Shown: piece by piece, positions 1 through 5,190 of the stretch
Position numbering within the stretch: the stretch's first letter is position 1
Layout: each line of letters starts with the position of its first letter
Assembly: GCA_015489295.1 (NCBI GenBank)
Contig: WGAB01000152.1
Span: forward strand, 1 to 5,190
DNA: 5,190 nt
From: Caldifarciminota bacterium
Lineage (GTDB): Bacteria; WOR-3; Hydrothermia; WGAB01
Reading direction: 5' to 3'
Translations under genes and position numbers: made by a program
The notes under the pieces: model-generated
Seen by the model: only the letters and a program-made list of their open reading frames with translations
The model's database searches: none
What the model was told of the DNA's origin: nothing

Positions 1-100
1 GGATAAGCAAGAGACCCGAGGCGAAGCCCAGGCCCACAGTAACAGCGAGGGGGGCCGTGGCCCCCCTCGCCTTCCTCATCAAACGACGGTCGAGTTTCAA
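1..100 (-). CDS. cydD: CydD-like N-terminus of the CydDC thiol ABC exporter (partial, runs off left edge)
   Basis: After the cydB stop, the minus strand stays open to the window edge from a TTG codon at 100-98. It encodes 33 residues beginning (M)KLDRRLMRKARG and continuing into a hydrophobic run, AVTVGLGFASGLLLI (residues 19-33). A short basic 'LDRRL' leader followed at once by a first membrane helix is how many CydD proteins begin, and cydD often follows cydAB. CydD with CydC forms an ABC exporter of glutathione/cysteine in the inner membrane, needed for heme loading of cytochrome bd. The gap to cydB is only 9 bases, so co-transcription and translational coupling are likely. The start is uncertain: TTG at 100 keeps the LDRRL motif, while an in-frame ATG at 79-77 has no visible ribosome binding site. 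A GGAG lies 15 bases before the TTG, inside the cydB end. The call rests on position and a short N-terminus; a fused CydDC or another membrane protein is possible. Confidence 0.6.
   Translation of the reverse strand, partial: MKLDRRLMRKARGATAPLAVTVGLGFASGLLLI
45..70. repeat. Perfect GC-rich inverted repeat (hairpin) inside the putative cydD 5' coding region
   Basis: The arms GCGAGGGGGGCC (45-56) and GGCCCCCCTCGC (59-70) are exact reverse complements separated by GT; sterically this gives a 10-11 bp stem with a 4-6 nt loop. No T-run follows it on either strand: the plus strand continues cttcctcatc and the minus strand continues tgttactgtg. It therefore does not look like a canonical intrinsic terminator. 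On the minus strand it lies in the open frame proposed as cydD, encoding about residues 11-19 (ARGATAPLA). It could slow ribosomes, act as an attenuator or mRNA-stability element between cydAB and cydD, or be a by-product of GC-rich codon use. Its existence is certain; its function is unknown. Confidence 0.85.
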
Positions 101-109
101 GGCCGCAAC

Positions 110-1111
110 TCAGTACTCCAGTTTTTCCACCTTGCTCACATCCAGGCGCTCGCTGAACACCCTGTAGGTCCACACATTGTAGAGCAGGGCCACGGGCACG
201 AGCAGCACGGCCACAATGGTCATCACCGTCAGCGTGTACTGGCTGCTGGAGGCGTTGTAAATGGTGAGGCTCCACTCGGGGTTGAGGCTGGAAACCATGA
301 CGTTGGGGTACAGGGTGGCAAACAAGGTGATCACGGTGAACACCACGGCCAGCGCGCCCCACACGAAGGCCTTGATGCCGTCGGCGAACTTCACGAGGAT
401 CAGGAACAGGAGGGCCAGGATGCCGGCGGCGAGCCCCAACGGCTTGGAGGCGATGGGGGTGGCCACGAAGCTGGCCAGCACAAAGAGGATGTAGAGGATC
501 ACCTCCAGACCCCAGAGTTTGGGGATCAGGGCCCTGACCCGCTGCTGGATGGCGCCGGTGGTGCGCACATTCAGGAACAGGGCGCCGTGGAGCGTGAACA
601 GGAAGAACACGGTGAGGCCGCCCAGCAGGGCGTAGGGGTTCAGGAGCGTGAAGAACCCGCCGACATACTGCATGTGGGCGTCAATGGGCACCCCGCGCAC
701 CAGGTTCACCAGGGCCACGCCCCAGAGCAGGGCTGGAATCGCGTTCCCCAGGAAGAGCATCCAATCCCAGAAGCGGCGCCAGCCTTCGGATTCCAGTTTG
801 CTGCGGAACTCGAAGGCCACGCCGCGCACGATCAGGGCAAACAGCAGCAGAAAGAGCGCCAGGTAGAACCCACTGAAGAGGGTGGCATACCAGTTGGGGA
901 AGGCGGCGAAGATGGCGCCCCCCGCCAGGATCATCCACACCTCGTTGCCGTCCCAGAAGGGGCCGATGGTGTTGATCACCACCCGGCGTTCGGCGTCGGT
1001 TTTGCCCACGAAGGGCAAGAGAATCCCGACGCCGTAGTCAAACCCCTCCAGGAAGAAGAACATGACGAACACCACGGCGATCAAAATGAACCAAAGGGTT
1101 TGCAGAAACAT
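110..1111 (-). CDS. cydB: Cytochrome bd ubiquinol oxidase subunit II
   Basis: CydB, 333 aa, is the structural partner of CydA in the bd-type quinol:O2 oxidoreductase of the cytoplasmic membrane. The family signatures are visible in order: EGFDYGVG (22-29) in the first helix, [10 protein letters not shown] (50-59) and RGVAFEFR (96-103). The rest is mostly hydrophobic helices typical of this multi-spanning protein, ending in a charged tail ([14 protein letters not shown]). Acidic residues D25 and D54 lie in the conserved motifs. The length is somewhat shorter than the roughly 380 aa E. coli protein and usual for many other bacteria. The ATG at 1111-1109 is preceded by AGGAGG with a 6-base gap. 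Only 11 bases separate it from the cydA stop, so the two are co-transcribed. The gene is intact. Confidence 0.97.
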   Translation of the reverse strand: MFLQTLWFILIAVVFVMFFFLEGFDYGVGILLPFVGKTDAERRVVINTIGPFWDGNEVWMILAGGAIFAAFPNWYATLFSGFYLALFLLLFALIVRGVAFEFRSKLESEGWRRFWDWMLFLGNAIPALLWGVALVNLVRGVPIDAHMQYVGGFFTLLNPYALLGGLTVFFLFTLHGALFLNVRTTGAIQQRVRALIPKLWGLEVILYILFVLASFVATPIASKPLGLAAGILALLFLILVKFADGIKAFVWGALAVVFTVITLFATLYPNVMVSSLNPEWSLTIYNASSSQYTLTVMTIVAVLLVPVALLYNVWTYRVFSERLDVSKVEKLEY

Positions 1112-1117
1112 GGCATG

Positions 1118-1123
1118 CCTCCT
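1118..1123 (-). promoter_or_regulatory. cydB ribosome binding site overlapping the cydA stop codon
   Basis: On the minus strand the cydA stop TAA (1125-1123) runs straight into the Shine-Dalgarno sequence: TAAGGAGG, then GCATGCC... up to the cydB ATG at 1111. AGGAGG at 1123-1118 sits 6 bases before the start. A second ATG at 1116-1114 is out of frame and too close to the SD. Placing the SD at the upstream stop favours translational coupling of cydA and cydB, consistent with 1:1 subunits. Confidence 0.85.
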
Positions 1124-2535
1124 TACTTCGCGGCGACGGCCTCAGGCCCCTTTTTGCCGTAGTAGGCCAGAAGGTACACGTCGGCGATCATGAGCAGGGC
1201 GTAGATGAGCACGTACATCACGAGGGAGAAGGCCACGGTTCCGGTCGACACGTTGGGCGACACGGCGATATGCACGGGCAGCAGCCCGTACACCACCCAG
1301 GGCTGGCGGCCGATTTCGGCGAGAAGCCAGCCGAAGGTGTTGGCCAGGTAGGGGGCGAAGAGCATGAGGGGCAGCCACCGCAGGAAGCCGCGGGCGTTCA
1401 CGAAGTCGCCCTTCCGGCACACCACAAAGCCCCACAGGGCAAACAGGAGCATCAGGAGCCCCATGCCCACCATCAGGCGGAAGCTCCAGTAGCTCCAGGC
1501 CACCGGGGGCACGAAGCTCGGCGGATCCGGGAACTTGGCCAGGGAGGGGAACTGCCTTTTCAGGGCTTCCCAGGCCTGGGCCTGTTCCACCTCCAGGGTC
1601 TTGATGCCCTTCACGGAACCGGAAAACCGGTTGTAGGCCAGGAAGCTCAGGAGGCCGGGGAACTGGATGTCCACGGTGTTCCGCTGGTTGGCCTCATCGA
1701 TCCAGGCGAAGAGGCTGAGGCCGGCGGGATCGCCCGAATCCTCCCACAGCGCCTCGGCGGCGGCCATCTTCATGGGCTGATGCTTTACCAGCCACTGGGC
1801 CTGGAAGTGGCCGATCAGCGTCACCAGGATGGTGCCGATCAGGGCGGCGCGCACGCCGATCTTCATGGACTCGCTGAAGAACTCCACCTCCCGGTTCCGC
1901 AGCAGGTGATAGGCGCTGATCCCCAGGATGAAGAACCCGGCCGTGGCGAGGCTGGCAAAGAACACATGGGGCCACTGGAGCCACACATGGGGGTTGGTGA
2001 GCACGGCGAAGAAGTTCACGAGCACGGCCCGCACGCCCAGCAGGGTTCCAGGCGCCGCCTCCAGCCGGTAGCCCACGGGATGCTGCATGTAGGAGTTGGC
2101 GATCAGGATCCAGAGGGCCGACAGGTTGGAGCCGATGGCCACGAGCCAGATGACCACAGCGTGGGCCTTCTTGGAAATCTTGTCCCAGCCGAAGATCCAG
2201 GCGCCCAGGAACACGGATTCCATGAAGAAGGCCAGGAGCGCCTCAATGGCCAGGGGCACGCCGAAGATGTCGCCCATGAACCGGGAGTACTCGGACCAGT
2301 TCATGCCGAACTGGAACTCCTGCACGAGCCCGGTCACGACCCCCATGGCGAAGTTGATCACGAAGAGGGTTCCCCAGAACTTGGCCATCCTCCGGTAGAT
2401 CTCCTTCCCCCTTTTCACGTACAGGGTCTCCATGATCGCCACCAGCACCGAGAGCCCCAGCGTGAGGGGCACAAAGAAAAAGTGGTACACGGTGGTGGCG
2501 GCGAACTGGAGCCTTGCGAGGATCAGGTTGTCCAT
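1123..2535 (-). CDS. cydA: Cytochrome bd ubiquinol oxidase subunit I (short Q-loop type)
   Basis: CydA, 470 aa, carries hemes b558, b595 and d; it oxidises quinol and reduces O2 to water in the cytoplasmic membrane. Residues matching known E. coli sites: H18 (His19, heme b595), E98 and E106 (Glu99, Glu107), H190 in [13 protein letters not shown] (His186, b558 ligand), M355 in YWSFRLMVG (Met393, b558 ligand), and K256 and E261 in KMAAAE (Q-loop Lys252, Glu257 for quinol). The [19 protein letters not shown] block (135-153) and GRQPW (409-413) are also present. Only 98 residues separate K256 from M355, against about 140 in E. coli, so this is the short Q-loop form found in CIO-type and Gram-positive-like enzymes. 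It is the first gene of the operon, with a near-ideal SD before the ATG. All key residues are present. The quinol used (menaquinone or ubiquinone) cannot be told from this. Confidence 0.98.
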   Translation of the reverse strand: MDNLILARLQFAATTVYHFFFVPLTLGLSVLVAIMETLYVKRGKEIYRRMAKFWGTLFVINFAMGVVTGLVQEFQFGMNWSEYSRFMGDIFGVPLAIEALLAFFMESVFLGAWIFGWDKISKKAHAVVIWLVAIGSNLSALWILIANSYMQHPVGYRLEAAPGTLLGVRAVLVNFFAVLTNPHVWLQWPHVFFASLATAGFFILGISAYHLLRNREVEFFSESMKIGVRAALIGTILVTLIGHFQAQWLVKHQPMKMAAAEALWEDSGDPAGLSLFAWIDEANQRNTVDIQFPGLLSFLAYNRFSGSVKGIKTLEVEQAQAWEALKRQFPSLAKFPDPPSFVPPVAWSYWSFRLMVGMGLLMLLFALWGFVVCRKGDFVNARGFLRWLPLMLFAPYLANTFGWLLAEIGRQPWVVYGLLPVHIAVSPNVSTGTVAFSLVMYVLIYALLMIADVYLLAYYGKKGPEAVAAK

Positions 2536-2538
2536 CGC

Positions 2539-2550
2539 TCACCTCCTTTT
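2539..2550 (-). promoter_or_regulatory. Very strong cydA ribosome binding site
   Basis: The minus strand reads AAAAGGAGGTGA, then GCG and the cydA ATG at 2535. The SD core is AGGAGGT (2547-2541), 5 bases from the start, and the whole element matches the anti-SD tail of 16S rRNA almost perfectly. This fixes the cydA start and suggests high translation. Confidence 0.9.
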
Positions 2551-2594
2551 GATACCGGCCGCGACGCCGAATGTCTCAAAAATCCCCAAAACTA

Positions 2595-2608
2595 TTGCAA
2601 GTTTAGAG
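2595..2608 (+). repeat. Copy 1 of a 14-bp imperfect direct repeat over the cydA promoter
   Basis: TTGCAAGTTTAGAG here and TTGCAATTATACAG at 2698-2711 agree at 11 of 14 positions in the same orientation, 103 bases apart. This copy covers the proposed -10 of the cydABD promoter (2602-2607), while the other starts at the -35 of the peroxiredoxin promoter. They could be operators for a shared regulator, but the match is short and AT-rich sequence makes chance possible. Confidence 0.35.
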
Positions 2609-2629
2609 GAAAATCCACGAGAGTGTCAA
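2602..2629 (-). promoter_or_regulatory. Predicted sigma70 promoter of the cydABD operon
   Basis: On the minus strand a perfect consensus -35, TTGACA (2629-2624), is followed after 16 bases by TCTAAA (2607-2602), which matches TATAAT at 4 of 6. Transcription would start near 2594, giving a leader of about 60 bases before cydA. No convincing FNR palindrome (TTGAT-N4-ATCAA) or Rex site is visible in the surrounding 234 bp, so the oxygen or redox regulator remains unknown. Confidence 0.55.
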
Positions 2630-2697
2630 CGTTCGTAAGGGTCTGCTTTCACGCTTCGTTGTCGACTTATCGGGAACGATTCCTGAGAGCGACCTGC

Positions 2698-2711
2698 TTG
2701 CAATTATACAG
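2698..2711 (+). repeat. Copy 2 of the 14-bp imperfect direct repeat over the peroxiredoxin promoter
   Basis: TTGCAATTATACAG matches the element at 2595-2608 at 11 of 14 positions and begins with the -35 box of the peroxiredoxin promoter. The TTGCAA core is itself a 6-bp palindrome. A function as an operator is inferred only from position. Confidence 0.35.
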
Positions 2712-2726
2712 CCCCCGCCCTATACT
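2698..2726 (+). promoter_or_regulatory. Predicted sigma70 promoter of the peroxiredoxin gene
   Basis: TTGCAA (2698-2703; 4 of 6 against TTGACA) and TATACT (2721-2726; 5 of 6 against TATAAT) are separated by exactly 17 bases. Transcription should start near 2733, giving a leader of about 37 bases. The -35 boxes of this promoter and the cydA promoter are about 68 bases apart, so the two polymerases could bind without direct overlap but could share a regulator. Confidence 0.65.
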
Positions 2727-2756
2727 CAAAAGGCCATCGGGGCACCATCAAACCAC

Positions 2757-2762
2757 AGGAGG
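2757..2762 (+). promoter_or_regulatory. Peroxiredoxin ribosome binding site
   Basis: AGGAGG sits 7 bases before the ATG at 2770. It decides the start against the long in-frame open stretch upstream, which is antisense to cydA and contains the promoter. Confidence 0.9.
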
Positions 2763-2769
2763 TTTCACC

Positions 2770-3414
2770 ATGGAGGCAACCCGGATGCCGTTGATCGGAG
2801 ATCGGTTTCCCTCCCTGGAGGTCATGACCACCCAGGGAAAGAAGTGCTTGCCCGACGATTACAAGGGCAAGTGGTTCGTGCTCTTCAGCCATCCGGCCGA
2901 CTTCACCCCCGTGTGCACCACCGAGTTCGTGGCCTTCCAGAAGCGCTACGACGAGTTCCGCAAGCTCAACACCGAGCTCATCGGCCTGAGCGTGGATCAG
3001 GTGTTCAGCCACATCAAGTGGGTGGAGTGGATTGAGGAGAAGCTGGGGGTCAAGATCGAGTTCCCCATCATCGCCGACGACACCGGCACGGTGTCCCACC
3101 AGCTGGGGCTGATCCACCCGGGCAAGGGCACGAACACCGTGCGCGCCGTGTTCATCGTAGACCCCAAGGGCATCATCCGCGCCATCCTCTATTACCCCCA
3201 GGAGCTCGGCCGGAACATGGACGAGATCCTGCGGATGATCAAGGGGTTCCAGGTGTCCGACGAGCACGGCGTCGCCATCCCGGCCAACTGGCCCAATAAC
3301 GAACTGGTGGGCGACAAGGTCATCATCCCGCCGGCTGCCGATGTAAAAACCGCCAAGGAGCGGCCGAAACAGTACGACTGCTACGACTGGTGGTTCTGCC
3401 ACAAGAAGCTCTAA
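2770..3414 (+). CDS. Peroxiredoxin, Prx6/archaeal 2-Cys type
   Basis: A 214-aa thiol peroxidase of the AhpC/TSA-Prx6 family that reduces H2O2 and organic hydroperoxides in the cytoplasm. The peroxidatic cysteine is C49 in the motif [13 protein letters not shown] (41-53), with T46 and R125 as the expected active-site partners. The long C-terminal extension typical of Prx6 proteins is present ([18 protein letters not shown], 171-188) and ends in [12 protein letters not shown] with C204 and C210. This C-x5-C pair after PVC is the arrangement known from the Aeropyrum pernix thioredoxin peroxidase, where the third-last cysteines resolve the oxidised peroxidatic Cys, so a 2-Cys mechanism is expected rather than the 1-Cys one of eukaryotic Prx6. 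A fourth cysteine, C26, has no known role. No signal peptide. It is a single-gene unit with its own promoter and terminator, divergent from cytochrome bd. The electron donor (thioredoxin or another thiol protein) is not shown here. Confidence 0.96.
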   Translation: MEATRMPLIGDRFPSLEVMTTQGKKCLPDDYKGKWFVLFSHPADFTPVCTTEFVAFQKRYDEFRKLNTELIGLSVDQVFSHIKWVEWIEEKLGVKIEFPIIADDTGTVSHQLGLIHPGKGTNTVRAVFIVDPKGIIRAILYYPQELGRNMDEILRMIKGFQVSDEHGVAIPANWPNNELVGDKVIIPPAADVKTAKERPKQYDCYDWWFCHKKL

Positions 3415-3436
3415 CCTCCCAACGGCTGTTGTTTCT

Positions 3437-3474
3437 CGCCGGGGGCGGCTTCCGCCGCCCCCGGCGGTTTTCTT
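3437..3474 (+). terminator. Rho-independent terminator of the peroxiredoxin gene
   Basis: The arms CGCCGGGGGCGGC (3437-3449) and GCCGCCCCCGGCG (3454-3466) form a perfect 13-bp stem with a TTCC loop, followed by GTTTTCTTG with a T-rich tail. It begins 23 bases after the peroxiredoxin stop. The minus-strand side has no T-run, so it works for plus-strand transcripts only. It separates the peroxiredoxin from the GH18 gene. Confidence 0.93.
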
Positions 3475-3486
3475 GCCCCGCAAGGG

Positions 3487-3497
3487 TGCCATACCAT
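3487..3497 (+). promoter_or_regulatory. Candidate -10 element for a leaderless GH18 transcript
   Basis: TACCAT (3492-3497) lies 7 bases before the ATG at 3505, with TG at 3487-3488 upstream. A -10 box at this distance would start the RNA at or next to the ATG. No usable Shine-Dalgarno is present: GAAGG (3499-3503) is one base from the ATG and AAGGG (3482-3486) is 18 bases away. No good -35 is seen. The 90-bp gap 3415-3504 otherwise holds only the terminator. Confidence 0.3.
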
Positions 3498-3504
3498 TGA
3501 AGGC

Positions 3505-5190
3505 ATGCAAACCCTTGCCCTGCTGAGCCTCGTCCTTGCGGGATTCGGCCATGACCCCAAAACCGGGGAATCCTTCGCCCAAACCTGGCTTCAGGCGTCG
3601 CCGCCCCCCTCGATCCATCAACTGGAGTACCGGTACTACCGCGATTTTCCGGTGCCGGAGCCCGAAACCTTCCGGCGCCCGCGCGACCTGCAGCCCCGCC
3701 CCCGCACCCTGTACCGAACGATCTACGGCTTCCTGCCCTACTGGCGGCTGGATTCCTATGCCCTGATCCACTGGGACCTCCTCACCCACATCGCCTGCTT
3801 CGGCATTGAACTCAACAGCCTGGGCCAGGTGGCCAACAGCCACGGCTGGCCCGGCGCCTGGGCGCCCGTGGTGGATTCGGCCCACGCCCACGGCGTGGAG
3901 GCCCATCTGGTCATCATCGTGTTTGACGCCGATGCGATCCACAGCATCCTGACCACCTACCGCGACCAGGCGATCCAGACCATCCTGCAGCAGGCGGAGG
4001 CCGGCAACGCCGACGGCGTGAACATTGACTTTGAGTTCCCCTACTCCTCGGACCGCGACCTGGTGAACGCCTTTATGACCCTGCTGGCCGATTCGCTCCA
4101 CGCGCGGGGCAAGCACCTTACCATTGATGTGCCGGCCATCAACTGGAGCAACCGGTACGATCCCCAAACCCTGGCCACGGTCACCGACGGCCTCTTCATC
4201 ATGGGCTACGATTTCCACTGGCCGGGCAGCGACGAGGCCGGGCCCGTGGCCCCGCTCACCGGCTGGACCTACAACGTCACCGGCAGCGTGCAGTACTGGG
4301 TGACCAACTCCGGGAACCAGCGCGACAAGATCATCCTCGGGGTTCCCTACTATGGCTACAAGTGGCCCACCGTGGGGCCCTATCCCCATTCCAGCACCAC
4401 CGGGAGCGGCAGCGCGGTGCTCTACACCGCAGCCATTGCCGAGGCCCAGGCCTACGGCCTCCTGTGGGACACCGAGAGCCAGACCCCCTGGTACCGGTAC
4501 CAGGCCGGTAGCCAGTGGTACCAGTGCTGGTTTGACAACGACTCCTCCCTGGGCCTGAAGTACGACCTGGTGAACGCCCAGGACCTCCAGGGCACGGGCA
4601 TGTGGGCGCTCACCTACGACGGCACCCGGCCCGAGCTCTGGGAGGAACTCGCTGCTCACTTTGCCGAGGGCACGCCACCGGCCCAGCCTACGGCCATCCG
4701 GGTGTACCTGTCGGGTCCGTACCGGCTCACGGTGCAGTGGACCGCCGTGTCCAACGCCTCGGGCTACGATGTGTACGAGAGCGAGGACGGCGAAACCTTC
4801 AGCCTGGTCGCCCATGTGTACGGCAACAGCTACAATACCCCGGTGCTCCCCGAGAGCACGGTGCGGTTCTACAAGGTGCGGGCCACCAACGCCTACGGCA
4901 CCTCACCCTTCACCGAGGTGGGCGGCGCCATGGTGATGGCCACGCCCAATCCCGTGCTGGTGGTCAACGGCTTCGACCGCACCCAGGGCACCCAGAACAC
5001 CTTTGACTATGTGGTGGACCACGGCCTCGCCCTCCGGCAACTGGGCATCGGCTTCAACTCGGCCTCCAACGAGTTCGTAGAGGACAGCACCGTGGACCTC
5101 ACGGCCTATACCGCCGTGGACTGGATTTCCGGCGAAGAGGGAACCGCCACCCAGGCCTTTTCCCACGCCGAGCAGGCGGCTCTCCAGGCC
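3505..5190 (+). CDS. Secreted GH18 (chitinase/YaaH-like) protein with FnIII domain, 3' end beyond window
   Basis: 562 codons, open to the right edge. Residues 1-15 are hydrophobic (ALLSLVLAGFG) and look like a short signal peptide without the usual basic start; a proline-rich linker follows (to about 70). Residues 71-385 are a glycoside hydrolase 18 barrel: IYGFLPYW (73-80, first strand), DGVNIDFE (170-177) with E177 as the catalytic acid and D175 beside it, MGYDFHW (233-239), GVPYYGYKWP (279-288) and GTGMWALTYDG (363-373). The catalytic motif has Asn at 173 in place of the first Asp of DxDxE, as in spore-germination/YaaH-like GH18 proteins. Such enzymes cleave beta-1,4-GlcNAc links in chitin or peptidoglycan; the substrate here is not known. 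Residues 391-480 are a fibronectin type III domain (VQWTAVSNASGYDVYES, FYKVRATNAYG). From 483 a third domain begins (PVLVVNGFDRTQGTQNTFDYV), resembling the amidotransferase-like fold at the end of some secreted amidases and lyases; this last call is tentative. The gene is separated from the peroxiredoxin by a terminator. Confidence 0.88.
   Translation, partial: MQTLALLSLVLAGFGHDPKTGESFAQTWLQASPPPSIHQLEYRYYRDFPVPEPETFRRPRDLQPRPRTLYRTIYGFLPYWRLDSYALIHWDLLTHIACFGIELNSLGQVANSHGWPGAWAPVVDSAHAHGVEAHLVIIVFDADAIHSILTTYRDQAIQTILQQAEAGNADGVNIDFEFPYSSDRDLVNAFMTLLADSLHARGKHLTIDVPAINWSNRYDPQTLATVTDGLFIMGYDFHWPGSDEAGPVAPLTGWTYNVTGSVQYWVTNSGNQRDKIILGVPYYGYKWPTVGPYPHSSTTGSGSAVLYTAAIAEAQAYGLLWDTESQTPWYRYQAGSQWYQCWFDNDSSLGLKYDLVNAQDLQGTGMWALTYDGTRPELWEELAAHFAEGTPPAQPTAIRVYLSGPYRLTVQWTAVSNASGYDVYESEDGETFSLVAHVYGNSYNTPVLPESTVRFYKVRATNAYGTSPFTEVGGAMVMATPNPVLVVNGFDRTQGTQNTFDYVVDHGLALRQLGIGFNSASNEFVEDSTVDLTAYTAVDWISGEEGTATQAFSHAEQAALQA
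4487..4504. repeat. 18-bp perfect palindrome within the GH18 coding region
   Basis: CCTGGTACCGGTACCAGG equals its own reverse complement, with no spacer. It encodes part of the PWYRYQ segment (about residues 328-333). A related TGGTACCAG recurs at 4516-4524. It may simply reflect repeated Trp-Tyr codons (TGG TAC). No function is assigned. Confidence 0.8.

Noticed and set aside
45..70. The GC hairpin as a rho-independent terminator of the cyd operon.
   Set aside because: No T-run follows on the minus strand, and the hairpin lies inside an open frame that looks like cydD.
587..1162. Plus-strand open frame of 191 aa opposite cydB.
   Set aside because: Gln/Glu/His-rich shadow with no SD or domain; it overlaps a confidently identified gene on the other strand.
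2656..2682. Short inverted repeat TCGTT ... AACGA between the divergent promoters.
   Set aside because: Only 5-bp arms with a long spacer; such matches are expected by chance and fit no known operator.
1270..2769. Plus-strand open frame antisense to cydA that runs in frame into the peroxiredoxin, giving a 714-aa protein.
   Set aside because: The upstream part is rich in His/Gly/Pro/Glu with no recognisable domain, mirrors cydA codon bias, and spans the promoters. The strong SD before 2770 and family length set the real start.
2704..4815. Long minus-strand open frame of 703 aa opposite the peroxiredoxin and GH18 genes.
   Set aside because: It is antisense to two clear genes and to the terminator, has low-complexity Val/Gly/His-rich composition, and is explained by few stop codons opposite GC-rich codons.
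4602..5006. Plus-strand 134-aa open frame in another phase within the GH18/FnIII gene.
   Set aside because: Arg/Gly/His-rich out-of-frame shadow; the GH18 frame is continuous and carries the domain motifs.

Overview
GC-rich bacterial chromosomal DNA with tightly packed, ordinary-looking genes and no sign of mobile elements, CRISPR arrays or RNA genes. Third codon positions are strongly G/C-biased in every gene, which explains the many long antisense open frames. The short Q-loop CydA, the archaeal-type peroxiredoxin and a secreted GH18/FnIII protein suggest a free-living environmental Gram-negative bacterium able to live at low oxygen. A member of Acidobacteriota (Holophagae-like) or a similar lineage is a guess and cannot be settled from this window.

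Layout. The left half (1-2535) is on the minus strand. It holds a cytochrome bd oxidase operon read right to left: cydA (2535-1123), cydB (1111-110) and, in the last 100 bases, what I read as the 5' end of cydD, a subunit of the CydDC ABC exporter needed for bd assembly. A 234-bp divergent control region (2536-2769) follows, with a recognisable sigma70-type promoter pointing each way. The right half is on the plus strand. It holds a Prx6/archaeal-type peroxiredoxin (2770-3414), a textbook intrinsic terminator (3437-3474), and a secreted multidomain protein (3505 to beyond the window end) with a GH18 domain, a fibronectin type III domain and the start of a third domain.

How it fits together. 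Cytochrome bd is a high-affinity quinol oxidase that removes O2 and resists oxidative and nitrosative stress. The divergent peroxiredoxin removes peroxide. Sharing one control region suggests an oxygen/oxidative-stress locus. The terminator and a separate start signal indicate that the GH18 gene is its own transcription unit and probably functionally unrelated.

I see no clearly novel system. The most useful observations are the unlisted cydD start running off the left edge with a large hairpin inside its coding sequence, similar 14-bp elements over the two divergent promoters, and the three-domain GH18 protein with a possibly leaderless start.
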